DNA from: Hyphomicrobiaceae bacterium
Lineage (GTDB): Bacteria > Pseudomonadota > Alphaproteobacteria > Rhizobiales > Hyphomicrobiaceae
Length of the DNA: 8,058 nt
NCBI GenBank assembly: GCA_021775715.1
Contig: JAJFHI010000254.1
Span: 1 to 8,058 of the forward strand
Direction: 5' to 3'
Positions 1 to 5,297 of the stretch are shown here, piece by piece. A program made the position numbers and the translations under genes. Positions within the stretch are counted from its first letter, which is position 1. The number at the start of each line of letters is the position of its first letter. The notes beneath the pieces are model-generated. The model saw nothing but the letters and a program-made list of their open reading frames with translations. It was not told the origin of the DNA and made no database searches.

Positions 1-92
1 GCACCAAGCTTCAATGGAGCTGGAGCTTCGCGACGGCAAGCGCCGAGAGCAACTGCGGAAGCGATGGCAGCAATAAGAACTACAGTTTTCAT
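1..92 (-). CDS. Small lipoprotein, paralogue of the upstream gene; 3' end cut by window edge
   Basis: ATG at 92-90 opens a reading frame that runs off the left edge after 30 complete codons. AGGAG lies 9 nt before the ATG. The N-terminus (MKTVVLIAAIASAV) is a short signal peptide with one Lys and a hydrophobic core. It ends in a lipobox, L16-G17-A18-C19, so lipid attachment at C19 is predicted. The residue after Cys is Arg, not Asp, which by the usual rule favours the outer membrane. Residues 15-31 (ALGACRREAPAPLKLGA) are identical to the gene at 139-273, and the 46-bp gap between them holds no visible terminator, so they are probably co-transcribed. If it resembles its neighbour it should end about 13 codons beyond the edge. 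I do not recognise the family. A longer protein such as Pal sharing this start cannot be excluded from the window, though the match to a complete 44-residue gene argues against it. Confidence 0.72.
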   Translation of the reverse strand, partial: MKTVVLIAAIASAVALGACRREAPAPLKLG

Positions 93-138
93 GATCTAGA
101 TCTCCTGTGATTAAAACCCGTTCAAACTCAAATCCGGA

Positions 139-273
139 CTATCGCGCGATATGCGTTGTTGCCGGCATCTCAGCACCCAACTTAAGTGGAGCCGGAGCCT
201 CACGACGACATGCACCAAGTGCAAACGCCGTAGCGACTACGGTAACGAAGATCAGCCCCTTAACACCCTGCAT
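139..273 (-). CDS. Very small lipoprotein (44 aa), family not recognised
   Basis: The frame is open from 399, but ATG at 273-271 is chosen because it is followed directly by a signal peptide and preceded at 10 nt by AGGAG. The precursor starts MQGVKGLIFVTVVATAFA, then lipobox L19-G20-A21-C22. The mature part is only 23 residues: CRREAPAPLKLGA followed by EMPATTHIAR and a TAG stop. Such size recalls entericidin-like lipoproteins, but I see no sequence match to them and assign no function. It lies 360 bp downstream of tolB, where many alphaproteobacteria have pal, and is followed by a paralogue. The identical block in the two paralogues has mostly different codons, which indicates selection on the protein. 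Outer-membrane location is inferred from the +2 Arg. Coding status is fairly secure because RBS, signal peptide, lipobox and paralogy agree. Confidence 0.78.
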   Translation of the reverse strand: MQGVKGLIFVTVVATAFALGACRREAPAPLKLGAEMPATTHIAR

Positions 274-633
274 GGTCTTCAATCTCCTGATGACTGAGCG
301 GCAGTAGCCACGTACTGGGGTACCGGTCACACCAATCGGGATCAAGACAAAGCCAACAGCATCCGTGGTTTTACGGCATTGTTGGTGCGAAAATACCACT
401 CAGACACCATCGCGCCAAAGCCAAAACACTAATGATATCTGTGTGTTAGCGTCTGAAGCCTGCAATCGGCTTTCGCAAGTCAAAAACGGCTGAAAACTGC
501 ATGAGTTAACGCGTATTAATACCTTGAATAGAGCCTTTTGCTCCCGATACTGAATCAAACGACGTCGGAGCAAGCAAGCAGCAGATTGCAAGAGTGACTC
601 ACAGGCGTATTTTCGCAGCTGTGGCATACCGCT
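274..633. other. Intergenic spacer between tolB and the lipoprotein pair
   Basis: These 360 bp contain no gene I can support. A 75-codon minus-strand frame at 400-627 begins just after tolB but has no recognisable domain, signal peptide or ribosome-binding site and looks like chance. No strong GC hairpin with a T-run follows tolB; the best candidate, GAGC-CTTTT-GCTC at 531-543, has only four pairs. An AT-rich palindromic patch lies at 505-522 and is listed separately. The spacer is long enough to hold a promoter for the lipoprotein genes, but I could not match -35 and -10 boxes convincingly. Confidence 0.6.
505..522. promoter_or_regulatory. AT-rich nested palindromes, possible operator or promoter
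   Basis: GTTAAC (505-510), ACGCGT (509-514) and GTATTAATAC (513-522) are three overlapping perfect palindromes in 18 bp, within a spacer otherwise free of structure. Read on the minus strand, TATTAA could act as a -10 box for the lipoprotein genes, but no good -35 stands 16-18 nt upstream. Two TTAA half-sites are separated by 6 bp; the CtrA site of alphaproteobacteria needs 7, so this is a near miss. The function is a guess. Confidence 0.22.
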
Positions 634-1974
634 CTAGTTCAACAATGGTGACCAGGCCGGGTCAGAGGCATATGATGGTGTGCGGACGACCTGCTCATTG
701 TAGCCAGTCAGGTCAACCGAATGGATGCGGGGCCCGCCGTTGGCGCCTTGACCCTCGCGGAAGAACATCAAGACACGGCCGTTCGGTGCCCAAGTCGGCC
801 CCTCGTTGTGATAACCCTCGCTGAGAATGCGCTCACCGCTGCCGTCCGGGCGCATAACCCCGATCAAAAACCGGCCCGAGGTTTGTTTGGTGAAAGCGAT
901 GTAATCGCCGCGCGGTGACCAGACAGGTGTCGAATAACGAGCGTTTCCAAAGCTTATTCGGCGCGTGCCTGAACCGTCAGCGTTCATCACATACAGTTGC
1001 TGCGACCCTTCACGGTCCGATTCGAAAACGACCTGCTGCCCGTTTGGCGCATAGGACGGACCTGTATCAATGGCTCCCGGCACGTTGGTCAGTTGCCGCT
1101 TTCGGCCGGAAGCAAGATCTAGGTCAAACAGACTTGAGCCGCCACCCTGCTGCAAACTCATGACAATACGGCGCCCATCAGGTGAAAAGCGCGGCGCAAA
1201 CGTCATACCCGGAAAGTCACCGACAACTCGTTGCTGGCCGGTTTCAAGATTCATCAGATACACGCGCGGACGGCCGTTGCCGTATGACATGTAAGTGATT
1301 TCCTGGCGCGTCGGGCTGAAGCGTGGCGTCAAAACAAGATCACCACCTCGGGTTAATAGACGAACGTTCTCACCGTCCTGATCCATGATCGCCAAACGCT
1401 TTATTCGTTTCGCCTTTGGACCGGTCTCATCGATGAACACGACACGGGTGTCGAAGTATCCTTTTTCACCAGTCAGACGCTCGTAAACCTGATCAGCTAT
1501 CATGTGCCCGATCCGGCGCCAATTGCGGGAAGCTGTGGCAAACCGCTGACCGGCAAGCTGTTTGCCAGTCGCGACGTCCCACAACCTGAATTCGGCGGAC
1601 ACTCGGCCGTCATTGCCAGGAACAACACGACCGACAACGAGGGCATCCGAACGGATGGCGCGCCAGTCGGGAAAGCGCGGCGCCTTGTTCATGTTGGTAA
1701 TTTGCTCGAGGAATGATTCTGGCGCCAACGCCCGAAACAACCCCGACCGTTCCAGATCGGCCGTGACGACCCGGCTTATATCGGCTGCGAGTTTGGGATC
1801 AACACCGACAAATGATGGTATCGCGATTGGAATCGGTGCGATTGTGCCCTGTCGCTGCGTACCTCGAAGTCCGGCATCTTGGGCTAAACCCGGCGCCAAT
1901 CCGGCAATCAATACCAATGTGGCAGCCAGCAAGGCAGTGAGCTGAGGCAGCAATTTTGGCAGTCTTAACGTCAT
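634..1974 (-). CDS. tolB: TolB, periplasmic beta-propeller of the Tol-Pal system
   Basis: This is a 446-residue periplasmic protein that links TolA to Pal during outer-membrane constriction. ATG at 1974-1972 is chosen over the in-frame ATG-like start at 2127 because it places a signal peptide at the N-terminus: MTLRLPK, a hydrophobic core, and probable cleavage after A31 (PGLA|Q). Residues about 45-165 form the TolB N-terminal alpha/beta domain. About 175-446 are the six-bladed propeller, marked by the repeated pattern PxxSPxG: PRFSP at 217 and 261, PSYAP at 306, PVWSP at 350, PTWAP at 393 and PAWSP at 439. Blade three contains SDREGSQQLYVMNADGSG, the family's most conserved stretch. No key segment is missing and the length is normal. 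The ribosome-binding site is weak (GGAAG about 13 nt upstream). A 130-bp gap separates it from tolA. The gene after it is not pal, which is unusual. Confidence 0.97.
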   Translation of the reverse strand: MTLRLPKLLPQLTALLAATLVLIAGLAPGLAQDAGLRGTQRQGTIAPIPIAIPSFVGVDPKLAADISRVVTADLERSGLFRALAPESFLEQITNMNKAPRFPDWRAIRSDALVVGRVVPGNDGRVSAEFRLWDVATGKQLAGQRFATASRNWRRIGHMIADQVYERLTGEKGYFDTRVVFIDETGPKAKRIKRLAIMDQDGENVRLLTRGGDLVLTPRFSPTRQEITYMSYGNGRPRVYLMNLETGQQRVVGDFPGMTFAPRFSPDGRRIVMSLQQGGGSSLFDLDLASGRKRQLTNVPGAIDTGPSYAPNGQQVVFESDREGSQQLYVMNADGSGTRRISFGNARYSTPVWSPRGDYIAFTKQTSGRFLIGVMRPDGSGERILSEGYHNEGPTWAPNGRVLMFFREGQGANGGPRIHSVDLTGYNEQVVRTPSYASDPAWSPLLN

Positions 1975-2104
1975 TCCGGTATCCACGCTTCCGAATCTGT
2001 CGAAGTTACATCTAAGACCAGTACAATGGCGATAGTCAGGGCAACTGGTATGCGCAATGGTTTCATAACCTGAAAGCGCATTAAAACCCGAGATTTCACT
2101 CAAT

Positions 2105-3154
2105 TTAGAGCAATTCGCGCGGATCAAAGTCCCATGTGATGTTTTTCCATGCCGAATATTTGTCCGGGGGAAGGCGGAAAGGTGAACACGTCTTTACAGC
2201 ACGCACAGCGGCTTCGGCGGCAATGCGGAAAACAGGGCCGTTTTGCGGGGATTGCACGCGGGGTTCGCCATCCACTGACCCATCCGGACGCATTCGCCAT
2301 TTCAGCGTTACCACAACCGTTTCAATGCCACCACCACCACCAGGCAGGCGCCAGCAATCGCGCAGTTGTGCGCTGATGGCACCCTTGAGCAGGTCGATCT
2401 CACGGGCCGACAACACATCATCCGTGCCACGTCGTTCGCCCGCGGTCGGACCCTCGTAGTCGGTCGGCTTCGACGGATTTTGCGCGGTTTTAGGCGCGCC
2501 ACGTTTATCTGGACTCTTGTCAATCAACGCCGCGATGCGATCGGCATCAAATTTCTGTTTTTTCTTTAGCGCAGCCTGTTTCCGCTTTTCCGCCTCGCGC
2601 TTTTTACGCTTTGCATCTGCTTTGCGTTTTTTCTCACGCTTTTTTTTCTTTTTGGCTTCAGCCTTTTTCTTTGCCTCTGCCTTCTTTTTCGCTTCAGCTT
2701 TTTTCTTTGCCGCTTCAGCTGCTGCTTTTTTTTGTGCTTCCAACACCGCGGCAGCCTCTAACGTCGCCATTTGTTTGGCGACCTCAGCGGGTGTCGGTCC
2801 GGGTGCAGGCTTTGGCTCTTCTTTTGGCAGAGCTGCCAATTTATCAGCAATCGGGTCAGGTTCCGGCGCTGGTGGCTCGGCAGCAGCCGGTGGCGGCGGT
2901 GCCGTTATCGGTTTTGGCTTCGGAGCTTCTTTTTTCGAGATCTCGGGCTTGGGTTCATCTTTCGCCTTGGCCTCAAGTTTCTTGGCATCCGGATCGCCCT
3001 GCTTCAGCCGCGTTAACTCCGATGGCGTAATGATCGCCACCGTGATCGCTTGGGTCTCTTCGGTGTTGAGTGGCTTAGTCTGCTCCATGGACGCAAAGGC
3101 CCATGCCAGCAAACCAGCATGCAACATCATCGATATGACGAACCCAAACGGCAC
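2105..3154 (-). CDS. tolA: TolA, periplasm-spanning energy transducer
   Basis: TolA carries proton-motive force from TolQR in the inner membrane to TolB and Pal. The start is GTG (3154-3152), 5 bp after the tolR stop. GGAGG at the end of tolR lies 9 nt upstream, so the tolR 3' end supplies the ribosome-binding site. Domain I is one membrane helix (residues about 3-22) with S8 and H12 in the SxxxH spacing of the TolQR-contact motif (S18/H22 in E. coli). Residues about 55-120 are Pro/Lys/Ala-rich, and about 123-205 are a highly charged Ala/Lys helix with AEAKKK repeats. The C-terminal domain (about 248-349) is TonB/TolA-like. It has DCWRLP, a pair of cysteines (C267, C323) that could form the disulfide seen in TolA domain III, and a CSPFRLPPD motif. 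At 349 residues it is shorter than E. coli TolA (421), as is usual in this class. Confidence 0.95.
   Translation of the reverse strand: MPFGFVISMMLHAGLLAWAFASMEQTKPLNTEETQAITVAIITPSELTRLKQGDPDAKKLEAKAKDEPKPEISKKEAPKPKPITAPPPPAAAEPPAPEPDPIADKLAALPKEEPKPAPGPTPAEVAKQMATLEAAAVLEAQKKAAAEAAKKKAEAKKKAEAKKKAEAKKKKKREKKRKADAKRKKREAEKRKQAALKKKQKFDADRIAALIDKSPDKRGAPKTAQNPSKPTDYEGPTAGERRGTDDVLSAREIDLLKGAISAQLRDCWRLPGGGGGIETVVVTLKWRMRPDGSVDGEPRVQSPQNGPVFRIAAEAAVRAVKTCSPFRLPPDKYSAWKNITWDFDPRELL
2639..2710 (-). repeat. Protein-level AEAKKK repeat in TolA domain II
   Basis: TolA residues 149-172 contain three consecutive AEAKKK hexads followed by a run of lysines. The DNA units use differing codons (GCT GAA GCG AAA AAG AAG; GCA GAG GCA AAG AAA AAG; GCT GAA GCC AAA AAG AAA), so this is an amino-acid repeat kept by selection on the helix rather than a fresh slippage tract. 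The plus strand appears as long T/C runs, which explains a spurious Phe/Ala-rich frame there. Confidence 0.7.
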
Positions 3155-3159
3155 GCGAC

Positions 3160-3612
3160 CTAACCTCCCTGCTCGTTTTCCGTGACAAGCGAAACCTTCG
3201 TAAATCCGCCAGCGCTGATACGGCCCATGACGCGCATGATAATGCCGTACGTCACGCCAGAATCGCCGCGAATGAATATGGTCTCGTCAAAACCATTCTT
3301 GGCGATGCCTTTGAGTTTTGCTGACACCTCGTCCAACGGTACCGGCGTCTCACCAATATAAACGTCGCCATTGGCTTTGACCGTAATCGACAGCGGCTCA
3401 CCGCTCGACTGCAACTGTTTGCTTTGCGCTTTCGGCAATTCAATTGGAACGCCGCCCGTCATCAGAGGCGCGGCAACCATGAAGATGATCAACAAAACGA
3501 GCATAACATCCACAAACGGCGTGACGTTGATCTCGCTCATTGGCGCATGGCGCGCCCGCCGCCGTCGGCGACCGCTGCCGCCGCCCTGTGGTGCTTTTAT
3601 GCTGGCGCCCAT
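3160..3612 (-). CDS. tolR: TolR, inner-membrane stator subunit (ExbD family)
   Basis: TolR pairs with TolQ to form the proton channel that energises TolA. The 150-residue protein starts at ATG 3612-3610 with a modest GGGA about 9 nt upstream. An Arg-rich cytoplasmic N-terminus (RRRRRARHAPMSEINVTP, residues 15-32) leads into one membrane helix (about 33-52). D35 there sits in the FVDVMLVLLIIFM signature and corresponds to the essential protonated Asp (D23 in E. coli). The periplasmic part (about 55-147) is the ExbD/TolR dimer domain, with IELPKA, DGDVYI-like (NGDVYIGE) and FIRGDSGVTYG motifs. There is a 50-bp gap from tolQ, and the stop lies 5 bp before the tolA GTG. All expected residues are present. 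Confidence 0.96.
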   Translation of the reverse strand: MGASIKAPQGGGSGRRRRRARHAPMSEINVTPFVDVMLVLLIIFMVAAPLMTGGVPIELPKAQSKQLQSSGEPLSITVKANGDVYIGETPVPLDEVSAKLKGIAKNGFDETIFIRGDSGVTYGIIMRVMGRISAGGFTKVSLVTENEQGG

Positions 3613-3662
3613 ATTTGCGTCCCGTTGTTTGCGACGTCTGTGTCGCGATGTTTCGTTACGCC

Positions 3663-4391
3663 CTAACCTCTGGCGTCAATCTGGCGTGAAACAATGGCAG
3701 AAAACTCATCAGCAAATGCCTCTAGCCGGTGACTGATCTGCGCTGAATCTGCCTGAAATTTATTGTAGAACACAACCGCAGGAATGGCTGCCAACAACCC
3801 CAGCGCCGTGGCAAACAGAGCCTCAGCGATACCTGGCGCCACGACAGCCAAATTAGTGTTTTTGGAAACCGCGATCGCCTGGAAGCTGTTCATGATGCCC
3901 CACACGGTTCCAAACAGGCCAACGAACGGTGCGGTTGAACCAACGGTGGCGAGGAACAAAAGCCTGCGGTCAAGGCGTTCCATTTCGCGGCTCGTCGTGA
4001 CGTCCATAACTTTCTCGACGCGCATCTGAATTCCGCCGAGCGCTCGTATCTGACCTTCGACTGAGCGCTTCCACTCACGCATTGCGGCCACGAACAAGGC
4101 AGCAATTGCAATCGATTTACCGCGCGATAGCGTCGCGTAAAGTTCGTCCAATGACTGCCCTGACCAGAACAATTGTTCAAACCGGTCGGCTTCAATGCGC
4201 GCGCGCCGGAAAGCGAAAAGCTTTTCGACGATAATCGCCCACGACCAGACGGACGCCAGCAACAGGCCGACCATCACGATCTGGACGACGATATGCGCCT
4301 GTAGAAAGAGCTGAAGGAACGAAAAACCGGAGCCGTTCACAGCACCGAGTTGTTGGTTCAGCAAAATTGCAAAGGTCGTCGCCAGTGTCAT
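3663..4391 (-). CDS. tolQ: TolQ, inner-membrane stator subunit (MotA/ExbB family)
   Basis: TolQ is the multi-spanning partner of TolR in the proton-driven motor. The frame is open for 68 more codons upstream (to 4595), but ATG at 4391-4389 is preferred. It gives 242 residues, near the family norm, and is preceded by GCGGATG at about 9 nt; the extension looks noncoding and low in hydrophobicity. Membrane helices are predicted at about 33-56, 143-172 and 184-209. The ExbB/TolQ signature is clear: GSTAPFVGLFGTVWGIMNSF at 151-170 and VAPGIAEALFATALGLLAA at 184-202. The cytoplasmic loop between helices one and two is charged. It is the first gene of a tight tolQ-tolR-tolA set and follows a 356-bp spacer that may hold its own promoter. 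Confidence 0.96.
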   Translation of the reverse strand: MTLATTFAILLNQQLGAVNGSGFSFLQLFLQAHIVVQIVMVGLLLASVWSWAIIVEKLFAFRRARIEADRFEQLFWSGQSLDELYATLSRGKSIAIAALFVAAMREWKRSVEGQIRALGGIQMRVEKVMDVTTSREMERLDRRLLFLATVGSTAPFVGLFGTVWGIMNSFQAIAVSKNTNLAVVAPGIAEALFATALGLLAAIPAVVFYNKFQADSAQISHRLEAFADEFSAIVSRQIDARG

Positions 4392-4481
4392 GGTTTCATC
4401 CGCTTTGGGCCTATCCGGTGAGGCACGAAAACGAAACACAACAGCCCCGGCCAAATCGACCGCTGCTCCTGCAAACCGTAT

Positions 4482-4509
4482 CCGTGTTTTGACACGGGGA
4501 CAGCCCCGT
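4482..4509 (-). promoter_or_regulatory. Two overlapping, mutually exclusive hairpins upstream of tolQ
   Basis: On the minus strand ACGGGG-CTGT-CCCCGT (4509-4494) is a perfect 6-bp stem with a 4-nt loop. CCGTGT-CAAA-ACACGG (4497-4482) is another. They share CCGT, so only one can form fully at a time. A second ACGGGG at 4534-4529, part of a direct repeat, could also pair with CCCCGT. Neither stem is followed by a U-run, so a classical terminator is unlikely. The layout resembles an alternative-structure leader, about 90 nt before the tolQ start, but it matches no riboswitch family I know. Confidence 0.35.
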
Positions 4510-4619
4510 TGCCCTGGCCAAGCCAACACCCCGTTGCTTGCACCCCGCCACCTTCGGCATGTTGCCACGCAATATGACCAAACAAGGGCCCGCACGCCCC
4601 TCCATTGGTGTGGCTTATC

Positions 4620-4656
4620 CCCTATTTTTAGGGCAGAGCCAGAACAAAATGGTCAA
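4620..4656 (-). promoter_or_regulatory. Possible tolQRAB promoter with inverted repeat
   Basis: On the minus strand TTGACC (4656-4651) is a good -35 box. The segment 17-18 nt later (CCCTAA or CCTAAA) is a poor -10 match but coincides with a perfect 5-bp inverted repeat, CCCTA-AAAA-TAGGG (4633-4620). A repressor site overlapping the -10 is possible. Transcription from here would leave a 5' leader of over 200 nt ahead of tolQ. This is a weak call from sequence alone. Confidence 0.25.
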
Positions 4657-4747
4657 ATTCGACAAAACGCGCCCAATACCTCCAATTCGCCGCAGCCCGT
4701 TGGCAGCAAATCAAACAGCTGAAACGCTTGTGAATATTGTCGGAGCC

Positions 4748-5245
4748 TCACGAGGCACCAAATGCCCGACGAATTTCCTCAGCAATTCGAATTGGCTTTC
4801 CGGAAACGGTAATCAACACCACTATTACGTCGGCTTCGCAGATCCTCTGACCATCTCGCGTGATCTGTTGCGTGAGCGTCAGACTGGCGCCGCCGATTTC
4901 TTTCACTGAGGTTTCGACGAGCAAAATTTCATCAATTCGGGCAGGACGATAGAAATCGAACGTCATTCGCCGGACCACAAAGGCGGATCGTTCACCGCCA
5001 TCGCTACCGTCAATTAAGCGGCGATGATCGGAACCCAAAAGGCGTAGAAAATCAGAACGCCCCCGTTCACACCAGCGCACGTAGGATGCGTGATAAACCA
5101 AGGTCGAGAAGTCCGTGTCCTCGAAATAGACGCGGACTGGCAGTTGGTGACGCTTTCCACCGGCGTCGTCCACAATCAGTCGGCCTGCTAGATCGGGCCA
5201 ATCAGCAGCACCATCAACAGGCGCGCTCGGTGTGGTTTTCGTCAT
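4748..5245 (-). CDS. ybgC: YbgC, Tol-Pal-associated acyl-CoA thioesterase
   Basis: This is a cytoplasmic hotdog-fold thioesterase of the 4-hydroxybenzoyl-CoA thioesterase family that hydrolyses acyl-CoA, encoded beside tolQ in many proteobacteria. Residues about 35-160 are the hotdog domain. The signature VRVYFEDTDFSTLVYHASY (37-55) includes the catalytic Asp (D45, equal to D18 of E. coli YbgC) and H52, followed by CERGRSDFLR. At 165 residues it has about 27 extra N-terminal residues compared with E. coli, as related alphaproteobacterial proteins often do. The ATG at 5245-5243 has no Shine-Dalgarno sequence. It sits at the end of a chain of ATGA junctions from the preceding gene (see 5242-5297), so translation may depend on reinitiation. 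An internal start after residue 20 cannot be ruled out but would also lack an obvious ribosome-binding site. Confidence 0.93.
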   Translation of the reverse strand: MTKTTPSAPVDGAADWPDLAGRLIVDDAGGKRHQLPVRVYFEDTDFSTLVYHASYVRWCERGRSDFLRLLGSDHRRLIDGSDGGERSAFVVRRMTFDFYRPARIDEILLVETSVKEIGGASLTLTQQITRDGQRICEADVIVVLITVSGKPIRIAEEIRRAFGAS

Positions 5246-5297
5246 CTTGGATTGCTCATGTTTTTGGGATGCCGTATTTGTGCCGATTGGCGGTCAT
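5242..5297 (-). other. Chain of two mini-ORFs linking the phosphoesterase to ybgC by ATGA junctions
   Basis: The phosphoesterase stop overlaps an ATG (ATGA, 5297-5294). That ATG opens a 13-codon frame (MTANRHKYGIPKT) whose TGA again lies in ATGA (5259-5256). The next ATG reads five codons (MSNPR) and ends in a third ATGA (5245-5242), whose ATG is the ybgC start. No Shine-Dalgarno sequence precedes ybgC. The arrangement is directly visible; its use as a translational relay is inference. The peptides themselves are probably of no account. Confidence 0.4.

Larger units (their letters stand above)
4392..4747 (-). other. Spacer/leader between ybgC and tolQ
   Basis: This 356-bp gap is long for a cluster in which ybgC and tolQ often lie close together. 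All three minus-strand frames are open across roughly 4411-4585, but none encodes a recognisable product or has a good ribosome-binding site; the open frames are attributed to base composition. The spacer holds a possible promoter with a hairpin at 4620-4656, a 9-bp direct repeat CCCCGTTGC (4504-4512 and 4529-4537), and two overlapping perfect hairpins at 4482-4509. It could be a structured 5' leader of the tolQRAB transcript; that reading is inference. Confidence 0.5.

Noticed and set aside
93..102. Palindrome GATCTAGATC before the left lipoprotein start
   Set aside because: It falls inside the RBS-start spacer and is short enough to be chance; no matching element precedes the paralogue.
505..519. 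CtrA binding site
   Set aside because: The two TTAA half-sites are 6 bp apart, whereas the known site requires 7.
531..543. Terminator after tolB (GAGC-CTTTT-GCTC)
   Set aside because: Only four base pairs and no following T-run on the transcribed strand.
400..627. 75-codon minus-strand frame after tolB
   Set aside because: No signal peptide, domain or ribosome-binding site; too short and undistinguished to separate from chance in a 360-bp spacer.
2517..3185. 222-codon plus-strand frame rich in Phe, Ala and Ser
   Set aside because: It lies antisense to tolA; its composition is what Lys/Ala/Glu-rich codons give when read on the other strand, and it has no domain or ribosome-binding site.
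4392..4595. N-terminal extension of tolQ by 68 codons
   Set aside because: Other TolQ proteins begin near the ATG at 4391; the extension is low in hydrophobicity and contains hairpin-forming DNA, and all three frames are open here.
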